64,000 nt of DNA from Leadbettera azotonutricia ZAS-9 (GTDB lineage: Bacteria; Spirochaetota; Spirochaetia; Treponematales; Breznakiellaceae): contig NC_015577.1 in NCBI RefSeq assembly GCF_000214355.1, forward strand, positions 248,001 to 312,000, in the 5' to 3' direction. The translations under genes were made by a program, and so were the position numbers. Of this stretch, positions 1-8,035 are shown one piece after another; position 1 is the stretch's first letter; the number at the start of each line of letters is the position of its first letter. Under the pieces are notes generated by a model. The model was not told the origin of the DNA. It searched no databases and saw only the letters and a list, made by a program, of their open reading frames with translations.

Positions 1-873
1 CTTGAACGGCTTCAAACCGGTTATATTGATTATTATTTGATGCATATGATAACCGACTTTGCCCAATGGGAGCAATTTTGCAGTTGGGGGATAGAGCAAT
101 GGATAGCAGAAAAGAAGCAGGCAGGGAAAATACGCCAGGCAGGTTTTTCATTCCATGGGGGTTATGGGGAATTTATAAAAGTACTCGATGCCTATAAATG
201 GGATTTTTGCCAAATACAATACAATTATTCCAATGACAATTTCCAGGCAGGCAAGGAAGGGCTAAAAGCCGCGTCGGCAAAAGGAATACCGGTTATAATC
301 ATGGAGCCCCTGCTTGGCGGGAAACTTGCCACAGGATTGCCCAAAGAAGCTGCCGCATTGTTTTCCAGGGCCGAGCCTTCCTGCTCCCCTGCAGCCTGGG
401 GTTTCCGCTGGCTTTGGAATCAAAGCGAGGTAACTTGTGTGCTAAGCGGGATGAATACTGCCGCGCAAATGGAAGAAAATCTCCGCACTGCCGAAAATGC
501 CCGGACTCTGACGAATGATGAATTGGCGGTTTTTGCAGAAGTAATCGGTTTATTCAACAGGGCCTACAAAATCCACTGCACGGGCTGCAATTACTGCATG
601 CCTTGCCCAAAAGGGATAAATATCCCCGGCTGTTTTGCCGCTTACAATTCAAGTTTTGCCCAGGGTTATACAATTGGAATGCAGCAATTTCTTACCAGTA
701 CTGCAGTGATGAGCAAAAAACCAGGCGGCCCAAGGCTTTGCATTGAATGCGGCAAATGCGAAAGCCATTGCCCCCAGCATCTGCCGATTCGTACAGCGCT
801 CAAACAAGTAGCAGGCCGTATGGAACCTCTGCCAATCCGCGCAATCATATCCATTGTCAAGCGATTTTTTTAA
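1..873 (+). CDS. Aldo/keto reductase with C-terminal 4Fe-4S ferredoxin domain (5' partial)
   Basis: The reading frame is open from base 1, so the N-terminal part, which would hold most of the NADPH-barrel catalytic residues, lies outside the window. The visible protein starts with LERLQTGYIDYYLMH, the typical mid-barrel strand of aldo/keto reductases, and continues with barrel segments such as IPVIIMEPLLGGKLA. The C-terminus carries two cysteine clusters, CTGCNYCMPCPKGINIP and CIECGKCESHCPQHLPI, as in the ferredoxin-like aldo/keto reductase subfamily. Such proteins are predicted cytosolic oxidoreductases in anaerobes; the substrate is unknown. The next gene begins 10 bases downstream with its own ribosome site, so the two may be cotranscribed. 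Family assignment is firm, function is not. Confidence 0.9.
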   Translation, partial: LERLQTGYIDYYLMHMITDFAQWEQFCSWGIEQWIAEKKQAGKIRQAGFSFHGGYGEFIKVLDAYKWDFCQIQYNYSNDNFQAGKEGLKAASAKGIPVIIMEPLLGGKLATGLPKEAAALFSRAEPSCSPAAWGFRWLWNQSEVTCVLSGMNTAAQMEENLRTAENARTLTNDELAVFAEVIGLFNRAYKIHCTGCNYCMPCPKGINIPGCFAAYNSSFAQGYTIGMQQFLTSTAVMSKKPGGPRLCIECGKCESHCPQHLPIRTALKQVAGRMEPLPIRAIISIVKRFF

Positions 874-883
874 GGTGGATTGT

Positions 884-1402
884 ATGAAAAGAATATTTTT
901 GGCCATTATTGCATTCCTCATTTCGGGCGCTGTTTATTCCCAGGCAAATATTGCAATTAATGCGTACCAATTCAGCAGCAACCAGATTGCTATACAAATA
1001 AAGGTTGCCAACAATAATAGGAACGATATTTTAATCCCCGGCTACGCATCCCAAAAATGCGAGGTCATTAATAACACCTTGCATATAACCTTTTCTTACG
1101 ATCCCCGCACCTTGCCCGGGGATCCCGGATCATCGGGGTTTTCTCCTGGCTATGTTGTGCGGGCGGGAGAAATACTTAATTATTCAATATTCCTGGAGAG
1201 CAAAGCCATTGATGGGCTGAAATATTCGGTTATAGATGGTTTTAGTATTTATATGGGGATAATTGAAAAGCCCAATGACACTATAAACAGCAATAAATAT
1301 TCATTTTCTTTCGGCAGGAGCGAATTAAGGATGGTTGCCCTGGAGTGCGTATTGGATAAAACCCAGGTGCTTAATTACAGAAATATCGAAATGGGGTATT
1401 AA
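884..1402 (+). CDS. Small secreted protein of unknown function
   Basis: 172 residues. I chose the ATG at 884 because it follows AAGGTGG at a good distance and gives a clean signal peptide (MKRIFLAIIAFLISGAVYSQ, cleavage near SQA). The frame could open 30 bases earlier but that would bury the signal sequence and overlap the reductase. The mature part is rich in Asn, Ile and Tyr with alternating hydrophobic residues, suggesting a small beta-sandwich domain (for example NIAINAYQFSSNQIAIQIKV). No family recognised. It faces pyrC tail to tail with only 15 bases between stops and no obvious terminator there. Confidence 0.7.
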   Translation: MKRIFLAIIAFLISGAVYSQANIAINAYQFSSNQIAIQIKVANNNRNDILIPGYASQKCEVINNTLHITFSYDPRTLPGDPGSSGFSPGYVVRAGEILNYSIFLESKAIDGLKYSVIDGFSIYMGIIEKPNDTINSNKYSFSFGRSELRMVALECVLDKTQVLNYRNIEMGY

Positions 1403-1417
1403 AACAAAAACCCGGAT

Positions 1418-2695
1418 TTACAAAGAGCTGAATACTATCCGGCCTTTATGCAGGGTCATCAAAATTTCCCCCGGAAGTATGCATCCATTAAAAGGAGAGT
1501 TCTTCCCCCGCGATTTTGCCCTATCAGGATCCGCTTTCCACCGGCTCTCGGGATCAATGAGCACCAGGTCGCCTCTAAAGCCCTGGGCAAGGCGCCCGCG
1601 TCCCTCGGGCCCTTCATTGCCAAAACCAATCAGACGGGCCGGTTTTGCGCTCATAAGGGAAGAAAGCCTTTGAAGGCCAATCTCCCGGGTCTTGCATAGT
1701 TTTGCATAGCACACTGAAAAGGCGGTCTCCAAACCAGTAAAGCCCGGCGCCCCTTTTTCTTTGTCTGTGTCGGAGTGGGGGGCATGATCCGTGGCAATGG
1801 CGTCTATAGTGCCGTCAAGAAGGCCCTCGATTATTGCCTGCCGGTCAGCTTCGGTTCTGAGGGGAGGGTTCACCCTGCCCCAGGACTCATCGCCTAATGC
1901 GCGGGCATCTTCTTCGGTGAGCGCTATATGGTGGGGCATGGCCTCGCAGCTTATTCTAAAGGGCGGCTGGGGATTTTTTTTCGCTTCCCTGATCGCTTGA
2001 ACCGCTTCTTTGGTAGATACATGGGCAATATGGATATGGCAGCCTGCTTTCCGTCCCAGTTCGATGGCACGGCTTGTGGCATTGTTTTCGCCTTCAAAGT
2101 CGCAGTGGCAGGATATGGGGATACCCAGGCGGCGGGCTTCGTTCATTGCCTTCAAAAAGAGTTCGGGATCAGCCACATCCTTGCCGTCTTCGGAAAGCAT
2201 TCGGACAAAAGGACTGGGAAAATCAGCTTCCCTTAGATCGGCAATGCCCGACAATTCTTTCCCTTCCATATTTTTGGTAAGGGACATGACGGGGTAGAGA
2301 TCGACAAGGCCAAGGGCATCGGAGCGTTTTTTGAGGGCTCCTGCCTTTTCAATAGTGTCGATGACCGGCTTGGTATTTGCCATGCAAACGACAGTTCCAT
2401 AACCTCCGGCTGCGGCAGCCATGCTTGCAGATTCCAGCACCTCTTTATCAGGAAAACCGGGATCGCGGAAATGCGCATGGAGATCCACAAAAGCCGGCAT
2501 GATCAGCGCACCGCCGGGCAGATGATCGCCGTCAATGACGAGGGCTGATTTTGGGAACAATGGGAATGGGGTATCCTGTTTGGCATTTTCGGGGATCAGC
2601 GCAGCAATTGTTCCGTTAATGATAACGAGGGAGCCCCGCATATCGATTTCTTCATCGACAAGGCGGAAATTTTTAAGCAGAATTATTTTTTCCAT
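1418..2695 (-). CDS. pyrC: Dihydroorotase
   Basis: 425 residues, the usual length for a class I dihydroorotase. It catalyses reversible cyclisation of N-carbamoyl-aspartate to dihydroorotate in pyrimidine synthesis, in the cytosol. Visible amidohydrolase signatures in order: the metal-binding DLHAHFRDPG near residue 70, a His in HCDFEGE, HIAHVSTKEAV, CEAMPHHIALTEED, and the metal-binding Asp in AIATDHAPHS near residue 305. It is the last gene of pyrB-pyrI-pyrC. Its ATG lies 6 bases after the pyrI stop with no clear ribosome site, so translation is probably coupled. Identity is very secure. Confidence 0.95.
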   Translation of the reverse strand: MEKIILLKNFRLVDEEIDMRGSLVIINGTIAALIPENAKQDTPFPLFPKSALVIDGDHLPGGALIMPAFVDLHAHFRDPGFPDKEVLESASMAAAAGGYGTVVCMANTKPVIDTIEKAGALKKRSDALGLVDLYPVMSLTKNMEGKELSGIADLREADFPSPFVRMLSEDGKDVADPELFLKAMNEARRLGIPISCHCDFEGENNATSRAIELGRKAGCHIHIAHVSTKEAVQAIREAKKNPQPPFRISCEAMPHHIALTEEDARALGDESWGRVNPPLRTEADRQAIIEGLLDGTIDAIATDHAPHSDTDKEKGAPGFTGLETAFSVCYAKLCKTREIGLQRLSSLMSAKPARLIGFGNEGPEGRGRLAQGFRGDLVLIDPESRWKADPDRAKSRGKNSPFNGCILPGEILMTLHKGRIVFSSL

Positions 2696-2701
2696 TTATG
2701 C

Positions 2702-3148
2702 CTACTGGCCGGCATTCCTGAAATCGCCGGCTGAACGTATCTCGTCGCAATATTCGCAGCGGTACGTGCGCTCCCTGGAGTTCTCCAGATGGAAAATGTG
2801 GGGTATGTATTTTTCCGTGGAGGTGATGCAGCGGGGATTCTTGCAGTGAATGATGTTCTCCACTTTTTCCGGGAGCTTGAGCTTTATTTTTTCGGTGATC
2901 TTTTCGTTTTCGATGATGTTCACCGTGATGTTGGGATCTATAAGGCCCAGCACATCGAAATTAATTGCAATGGTGTTATCAATTTTGATAATATCCTTGC
3001 GTTCCATGTTGCGCGAGCTGGCGTTAACCACAAAGGCCACGGTGTATGGCGCTTTATCCAGACCCAGCCAGTTGAAAATGTGTATGCCCTGGCCTGCCTT
3101 GATGTGGTCTATGACAATTCCGTTCCGTATCTTGTCTATGTTAAGCAT
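2702..3148 (-). CDS. pyrI: Aspartate carbamoyltransferase regulatory subunit
   Basis: 148 residues, matching the PyrI family length. The N-terminal allosteric nucleotide-binding half begins MLNIDKIRNGIVIDHI. The C-terminal zinc domain keeps four cysteines: C102 and C107 (HCKNPRC) and C131 and C134 (CEYC), which bind the zinc that holds regulatory to catalytic chains. PyrI lets CTP or ATP tune the catalytic trimer. It lies between pyrB (12-base gap) and pyrC (6-base gap), with AAGGAGGA 8 bases before the ATG. The presence of PyrI implies an allosteric, class B type ATCase holoenzyme. Confidence 0.95.
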   Translation of the reverse strand: MLNIDKIRNGIVIDHIKAGQGIHIFNWLGLDKAPYTVAFVVNASSRNMERKDIIKIDNTIAINFDVLGLIDPNITVNIIENEKITEKIKLKLPEKVENIIHCKNPRCITSTEKYIPHIFHLENSRERTYRCEYCDEIRSAGDFRNAGQ

Positions 3149-3160
3149 TTTTATTCCTCC

Positions 3161-4084
3161 TTACACTGCGCCTAAAATCGATGAGAGCAGGGCCATGCGC
3201 ACAAACATGCCGAATTTGGCCTGCTTAAAATACGCCGCCCTTGGATCGGCGTCAACTTCCAGGGCTATTTCGTTTACCCTGGGCAGGGGGTGGAGTATCA
3301 TCATGTCCTTTTTGGCTGGCTCCATTCTTTCGGGCGTTAGTATGTAACTGTCTTTGAGGCGTATGTAATCTTCCTCGTTGAAGAAGCGTTCACGCTGAAC
3401 ACGGGTCATGTAAAGTATATCGAGGCTTTCCATCACCTTGTCGAGGCTGTCGGTTTCGGTGAAGGGGATCTTCTTCTCTGCCAGTATTCCGGTTTTAAGG
3501 TAATTGGGGATAGTGAGTTCCGACGGGGACACGAAAACCATGCGTATGCCCGGATAGCGGGCCAGGGCTTTGACCAGGGAATGGACAGTGCGGCCGAATT
3601 TGAGATCCCCGCAGAAACCAACGGTAAGGTTTTTAATATCCCCCCTGAGGCGTTTAATGGTGAGGAGATCGGTGAGGGTCTGGGTAGGGTGATGATGCCC
3701 GCCGTCGCCTGCGTTTATCACAGGTACGTCGGAATACCGGGAAGCCAGGAGGGCTGCGCCTTCCTTGGGGTTGCGCATGACAATAGCATCGGCGTAGCAG
3801 GCCACGGTACGCACCGTGTCGGCCAGGCACTCGCCCTTGGAAGCCGAGGAGGAGCCGGGTTCGGCAAAACCCAGGCAGCTTCCGCCCAGCCTCAGCATAG
3901 CGGCCTCGAAGGAGAGCCGCGTCCTGGTGCTGGGTTCAAAAAAGAGGGTCGCCAGGATATTCCCCCTACAGCACTCTTTGTACTCGGCGGGCTTTGCCTC
4001 GATTCTTTCCGCCAGCTCGAAAAGCCCTTCCATCTCTTCCACTGAAAAATTCAGCGGCTCAATCAAACTTCGCCCTTTTACCAT
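3161..4084 (-). CDS. pyrB: Aspartate carbamoyltransferase catalytic subunit
   Basis: About 307 residues. It joins carbamoyl phosphate and aspartate, the committed step of pyrimidine synthesis. Diagnostic segments: the carbamoyl-phosphate loop [27 protein letters not shown], the aspartate-side loop and HPLPRVNEI near the C-terminus. I prefer the ATG at 4084 ([10 protein letters not shown]), which sits just after a purine-rich GGGGGAGGG. A GTG at 4105 is in frame, but would place the start inside the end of the terminator just upstream. First gene of pyrB-pyrI-pyrC, with a leader-peptide attenuator arrangement in front (see that entry). Confidence 0.95.
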   Translation of the reverse strand: MVKGRSLIEPLNFSVEEMEGLFELAERIEAKPAEYKECCRGNILATLFFEPSTRTRLSFEAAMLRLGGSCLGFAEPGSSSASKGECLADTVRTVACYADAIVMRNPKEGAALLASRYSDVPVINAGDGGHHHPTQTLTDLLTIKRLRGDIKNLTVGFCGDLKFGRTVHSLVKALARYPGIRMVFVSPSELTIPNYLKTGILAEKKIPFTETDSLDKVMESLDILYMTRVQRERFFNEEDYIRLKDSYILTPERMEPAKKDMMILHPLPRVNEIALEVDADPRAAYFKQAKFGMFVRMALLSSILGAV

Positions 4085-4105
4085 ACCCTCCCCCTGAATT
4101 TGCAC

Positions 4106-4133
4106 AAAAAAAACCGCCCTAAAAGGCGGTTTT
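4106..4133 (-). terminator. Intrinsic terminator just before pyrB; probable attenuator
   Basis: Read on the minus strand: a perfect 9-bp stem (AAAACCGCC / GGCGGTTTT) with a 6-nt loop, running directly into an eight-T tract, ending about 20 bases before the pyrB start. As drawn it would stop transcription before pyrB unless relieved. It could instead simply end the upstream small gene, but the position of a short reading frame that stops exactly on its 5' stem favours attenuation. Confidence 0.8.
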
Positions 4134-4171
4134 CAGAAATCTATACTTTTAAAAAGGCAGTCATACTTCAT
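4133..4171 (-). CDS. Putative 12-residue pyrB leader peptide
   Basis: ATG at 4171 to TGA at 4135-4133 encodes MKYDCLFKSIDF. The stop codon overlaps the first base of the terminator stem, so a ribosome finishing this peptide would cover the stem and prevent the terminator from folding. A run of five U lies mid-frame (CTT TTT), where polymerase could pause when UTP is scarce. This is the architecture known for the enterobacterial pyrBI leader (longer there). No Shine-Dalgarno is evident; the ATG coincides with the predicted transcription start. Translation is an inference. Confidence 0.5.
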   Translation of the reverse strand: MKYDCLFKSIDF

Positions 4172-4177
4172 AAGTCC

Positions 4178-4206
4178 ATGCTATCATATTCCGGGCACAT
4201 GCGCAA
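4178..4206 (-). promoter_or_regulatory. Candidate pyrBIC promoter
   Basis: Minus strand: TTGCGC (4206-4201), a 17-base spacer, then TAGCAT (4183-4178) preceded by TGA, an extended -10 pattern. The expected start is at or within a base of the leader-peptide ATG at 4171. The -35 match is only fair. The same TGN plus -10 plus 6-9 bases plus ATG layout occurs at several other genes here. Confidence 0.4.
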
Positions 4207-4209
4207 GTG

Positions 4210-4494
4210 CTAAAGATCCTCTATATTGCCGCCCGCGATCTTTTTCACATAAAAATCCAGGGCTGTAAGCCGTATCCCCCCGCTTGAGGCGTTGGACTTG
4301 CCTTCCTTTATAGCGGCCATGACGGATTGGAGATTTTCGGTGAGACGCTTGCCTTCCTTCATACCCAATTCACCGGCGGAGGCGTTCAGTTTACTCAATT
4401 TGTCCAGAATTCCCTGATCTATTGTTTCAAAGCCCGATGAAGAAAGGCCCGATACTATGGTTTCCAGTTCCGTTCGTAACTCTTCTACAGTCAT
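4210..4494 (-). CDS. Small conserved-looking protein of unknown function
   Basis: 94 residues, largely helical and charged (MTVEELRTELETIVSGLSSSG; later LTENLQSVMAAIKEG), with no signal peptide or membrane segment, so probably cytosolic. Start is supported by a strong AGGAGGAG 5 bases before the ATG. I do not recognise a family. It lies on the same strand as the pyr operon, about 40 bases before its candidate promoter, and the pyr terminator could also serve this gene. Confidence 0.6.
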   Translation of the reverse strand: MTVEELRTELETIVSGLSSSGFETIDQGILDKLSKLNASAGELGMKEGKRLTENLQSVMAAIKEGKSNASSGGIRLTALDFYVKKIAGGNIEDL

Positions 4495-4626
4495 GAACTC
4501 CTCCTAACCGGAATATTCTACTTCTTTTTCATGGAAAAATGAATAGGGAACCGGTTGAAATTCATATAAATTTGAAAAATCTTCATATAACAGTTTCATA
4601 GCACCGAGTGAAAGGCTAATCCGGAA

Positions 4627-5481
4627 TTATTCTTTGATCGAACCAGCGGTGAGTCCTTCTACGAGATATCTTTGCAGGAAAACCAGAATGAGCACCACGG
4701 GCAGGGCCACCAGGACCGATGCGGCCATCATGCCCCCCCAGTCATGCTTGAATTCGCCGCCAAAGGCCATGATCATACCGGGAGGCAGGGTTTTCATGGA
4801 AATATCCGTGGTCAGGGTCATGGGGAAAAGCAGGTTGTTCCAGGCATCCAGAAAAGAAAACACCCCGGTTGCGATTATCCCCGGTACAAGCAGGGGTATC
4901 AGAATTTGCCGCAATATGCCCATCCGGGTACAGCCGTCGATAATGGCAGCCTCGTCCAGTTCCTGGGGGATGGTATCGGCAAAGCTTTTCAGCATCCAGA
5001 TACAAAAAGGCAGGGTAAAGGCGGTAAAGGCAAGCACCAGGCCCTGGTAGGTATTTATCAGATGTATCCTGAAATACAGGATATACAGGGGGGTCAGGAG
5101 GACAACCAGGGGAAACATCTGGGTAACAAGAACCCCAATCATGACCCCCTTGCGGAATGCGAATTTGAGCCGCGACAGGGCATAGCTTGCCAGGAGGGCG
5201 GCGATAATGGCGATTATGACCGTAGCAAGGGCGACAATCCCGCTGTTCAGAAAAAAGCGGCTGATGGGCGTATAGCCTACAGTCCCGGTGGCGATTCTCT
5301 GGTAGCCCGCCGCGGATGGTTCCTTTGGGATAATTTCCGGGGGGTTGGCGTATACTGCGGTGGGGTTTTTAAAGCTGGTGCTGAGCATCCAAAAAACCGG
5401 GAACAGGGTCCAGCCTATTATGACAAGGGACGCAGCTCCCAGAAGAATATTCCAGCCTATGCTTCTTTTTCTTCGTACCAT
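4627..5481 (-). CDS. Sugar ABC transporter permease, MalG/UgpE type
   Basis: 284 residues, six predicted membrane helices beginning NILLGAASLVIIGWTLFPVFW. It carries the EAA loop that docks to the ATPase: DEAAIIDGCTRMGILRQILIP near residue 190. The C-terminal tail LVEGLTAGSIKE is typical of inner-membrane components of carbohydrate importers (CUT1). Last gene of the operon that begins with the binding protein at 10661; 13 bases after the partner permease, with GGAAGG before its ATG. Substrate unknown. Confidence 0.9.
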   Translation of the reverse strand: MVRRKRSIGWNILLGAASLVIIGWTLFPVFWMLSTSFKNPTAVYANPPEIIPKEPSAAGYQRIATGTVGYTPISRFFLNSGIVALATVIIAIIAALLASYALSRLKFAFRKGVMIGVLVTQMFPLVVLLTPLYILYFRIHLINTYQGLVLAFTAFTLPFCIWMLKSFADTIPQELDEAAIIDGCTRMGILRQILIPLLVPGIIATGVFSFLDAWNNLLFPMTLTTDISMKTLPPGMIMAFGGEFKHDWGGMMAASVLVALPVVLILVFLQRYLVEGLTAGSIKE

Positions 5482-5494
5482 ACCGGCCTTCCTT

Positions 5495-6403
5495 TCAGTA
5501 ATCTTTGTTTAAGAGGCGTATATATATCACCGACAGGATCATCAATATGATGACCCAGAATATGCCGATGAGGGACGCATAGCCCATATCAAATTGATCA
5601 AAAGCGACCTTGTAAATATACAGCACCGATGTAGTGGTAGCATGGGCAGGGCCGCCTCCGGTCATGGTAAAGATAATGGGGAAATTATTGAAATTACGGA
5701 TAATCTGCAGCAGGGAAGTAATGACCACCACCCCTTTAATGTGGGGCAGTGTTACCTGGAAGAATTCATTCCAGCGGCTTGTGCCTTCTGCGTAGGCGGC
5801 CTCCCGTATGCTTTCGGGGATACCCTTCATTGCGGCGGTAAACATCAGCATATAAAAGGGCGCTTGGTTCCAGACATTGGCAATTATGACAGACGCCATG
5901 GCGAGGTTGTCCCGCATAAGCCAGGGCAGGCGTTTCTGGATAAGCCCAAGGCTGAGAAAAATATAATTCACAATTCCTACATTGGTGTCAAAGATATACA
6001 TAAAAAGATAGCCCACCACTATGCCGGGAATTACCCAGGGCATTATAAGAACCCCCCGGAGTTTGCTGAACCGTTTCGGCAATTCCTCCAGCACAAGGGC
6101 CATAACCATCCCCAGGATGAGCCCTGCGGCAACGGTAATTACCGTAAAGATCAGGGTGTTCAGCAGGGACCGGAAAAACAGTTCATCCTGCAGCAGTTTG
6201 CGGATATTATTCAGCGGGGCAAAGCGGATTTTATCGGGCCGGGTAAGCTGGTAGTTAAACAGGGAAAGATACACAGAATAGATCAGGGGATACAGTGAAA
6301 TAATTCCAACAAATAAAATCGAAGGCCCGAGCAGCGCGGCGGCGAGTTTATTGTTGGTATCAATTCTATAACTGTTATAAAGTTTTCTTTTGAACAGGAA
6401 CAT
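5495..6403 (-). CDS. Sugar ABC transporter permease, MalF/UgpA type
   Basis: 302 residues with six membrane helices; the EAA loop reads IREAAYAEGTSRWNEFFQVTLPHI. The conserved GGGPAHATTTSVLYIYKVAF segment near residue 255 is typical of MalF-like partners of CUT1 importers. AAAGAGGA precedes the ATG. It pairs with the MalG-type protein downstream and with the ATPase encoded 11 bases upstream. Confidence 0.9.
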   Translation of the reverse strand: MFLFKRKLYNSYRIDTNNKLAAALLGPSILFVGIISLYPLIYSVYLSLFNYQLTRPDKIRFAPLNNIRKLLQDELFFRSLLNTLIFTVITVAAGLILGMVMALVLEELPKRFSKLRGVLIMPWVIPGIVVGYLFMYIFDTNVGIVNYIFLSLGLIQKRLPWLMRDNLAMASVIIANVWNQAPFYMLMFTAAMKGIPESIREAAYAEGTSRWNEFFQVTLPHIKGVVVITSLLQIIRNFNNFPIIFTMTGGGPAHATTTSVLYIYKVAFDQFDMGYASLIGIFWVIILMILSVIYIRLLNKDY

Positions 6404-6414
6404 AAATCCTCTTT

Positions 6415-7557
6415 TTACAACAGTATGTTTTTTTCTGTATCCGGATCGAAGAGGAACAATCTGCTTATATCAGGCAAAAGTCCAATAGTTTTTTTCTCCC
6501 TGTATTGCAACGCCGAAGGGATCCGGGAAATAACATTTTTATCTTCGATTCTGGCATTGAGGTAGGTGTCGGCGCCCATCATTTCGGCCAATTCCAGTTC
6601 CGCTTGGAGCATTTCGGAGGGGAAAACCACAGGCGCCCCGGTATCAGGGTCCGCTTCGCCTTCAAGCATGAATTCAGGATGCAGATCTTCCGGCCGTATG
6701 CCGGCAATAACATTTTTTCCACTATATTTCTCCAGCACGCTGCGGGGAAATCTCGCTGTCGGGAGGGGATAAAAGACAGTGTAAATCTTTACCCCGTATT
6801 CTCCGTTTTTATCCGTAATGATCCCCGGAAGCATATTCATGGGCGGTGAACCGATGAATCCTGCAACGAACAGGTTGCAGGGGTTATTATACAGCTTCCG
6901 GGGAGTGTCAACCTGCTGTATGATTCCTGATTTCATGACCACTATACGGTCCCCCATGGTCATGGCTTCTATCTGATCATGGGTTACATAAATAAAAGTG
7001 GTTCCCAGTTTTTTATGCAGTTTGGAAATTTCAGAACGCATGGTTGTCCGCAATTTGGCGTCAAGATTGGAAAGGGGTTCATCCAGAAGAAATACTGCGG
7101 GGTCCCGGACTATGGCCCTGCCGAGGGCTACCCGCTGGCGTTCACCGCCGGAAAGGGCCTTGGGTTTCCTGTCCAGGAGCTGGGTAATCCCGAGGATACG
7201 GGCGGCATTTTCCACCTTTTGCTTTATTTCATCCTTGGGAACCTTCTGCTGTATCAAGCCAAAGGCAATATTCCTGTAAACCGTCATGTGGGGGAAAAGG
7301 GCATAATTCTGGAATACCATTGCGATATTCCTGTCCTTCGGTTCAAGTTGGTTAACCAGCTTGCCGCCGATGTATATTTCGCCCTGGTTTATTTCCTCCA
7401 GTCCGGCGATCATCCGTATGGTGGTTGATTTCCCGCAGCCTGAGGGTCCGACAAAAATAATAAATTCCTTATCCTGAATTTCAAGATTGAAATTGTTTAC
7501 CGCTATAATATCCCCAGGGTAAGTTTTGCCGACATTTTTCAGGGTAATTGCAGCCAT
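6415..7557 (-). CDS. ABC transporter ATPase, MsmK/UgpC type
   Basis: 380 residues. Walker A GPSGCGKST near residue 38, Q-loop VFQNYALFPHM, signature LSGGERQRVALGRA, Walker B VFLLDEPLSNLDAK and the switch His in YVTHDQ are all intact. A C-terminal regulatory OB-like domain follows (after residue 240), as in MalK/MsmK/UgpC. The ATG lies one base after the stop of the preceding gene (TGACATG), so translation is coupled. This is the only importer ATPase gene in the window; the two other importer clusters lack one, so it may energise several systems, as MsmK-like ATPases do elsewhere. Confidence 0.93.
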   Translation of the reverse strand: MAAITLKNVGKTYPGDIIAVNNFNLEIQDKEFIIFVGPSGCGKSTTIRMIAGLEEINQGEIYIGGKLVNQLEPKDRNIAMVFQNYALFPHMTVYRNIAFGLIQQKVPKDEIKQKVENAARILGITQLLDRKPKALSGGERQRVALGRAIVRDPAVFLLDEPLSNLDAKLRTTMRSEISKLHKKLGTTFIYVTHDQIEAMTMGDRIVVMKSGIIQQVDTPRKLYNNPCNLFVAGFIGSPPMNMLPGIITDKNGEYGVKIYTVFYPLPTARFPRSVLEKYSGKNVIAGIRPEDLHPEFMLEGEADPDTGAPVVFPSEMLQAELELAEMMGADTYLNARIEDKNVISRIPSALQYREKKTIGLLPDISRLFLFDPDTEKNILL

Positions 7558-7558
7558 G

Positions 7559-8035
7559 TCAGTTTGACTCTTTCAGGTATTTATCCAAATGCCCGATCAG
7601 GGGATAGTTTTCATTATGCTCATGCAGCCGTTTTTTAAAGGTGTTTTCCCTGATTTTTTCCGGGGCGATTATCCAAATAGCGGCCAAATCCCCCTCGTTC
7701 CCGAGACTTTCCAATACTTTGACATAGGCTTCTTCAAATTCGTCCCCGCATATCAGGGTACGGATCGGCTTTCCGATGATCTCAAAACTTGTTTTGTCTT
7801 CGCCGATTATATTGATCGACACAGGGCGGTTAAACCAAAGGCTGTAGGTGAGGTTTTTATAGCTAAGGGAGCTTTCTATTATTTCATTGAAGCGGATATT
7901 TCCATCCTGATCCACCGTCATGGAACCTTTAAAAACCGTGTGGGGCGTCCCGTCCTCGCCAACGGTGGAAAGGACTTTTCTGCTGGCCTGATCCGCAAAC
8001 AGGGATCTGACCTTATCGTCCAGTATTATCGGCAT
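7559..8035 (-). CDS. Pyridoxamine-phosphate-oxidase-like FMN-binding split-barrel protein
   Basis: 158 residues. The N-terminal pattern (KVLSTVGEDGTPHTVFKGSMTVDQDGNIRF, read as separate strands) fits the PNPOx-like split beta-barrel fold, whose members often bind FMN, F420 or haem. No membrane segment; cytosolic. Its ATG overlaps the end of the radical SAM gene by 10 bases with AGGGAGG inside that gene, and the ATPase follows after one base, so its expression is locked to the radical SAM enzyme and the importer. It may reduce or bind a cofactor or a product of the radical SAM step; that is inference. Confidence 0.7.
   Translation of the reverse strand: MPIILDDKVRSLFADQASRKVLSTVGEDGTPHTVFKGSMTVDQDGNIRFNEIIESSLSYKNLTYSLWFNRPVSINIIGEDKTSFEIIGKPIRTLICGDEFEEAYVKVLESLGNEGDLAAIWIIAPEKIRENTFKKRLHEHNENYPLIGHLDKYLKESN

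Noticed and set aside
4495-4626. 132-base gap between the small gene and the importer operon
   Set aside because: Examined for a terminator or RNA gene; found only AT-rich sequence and the ribosome site of the small gene.
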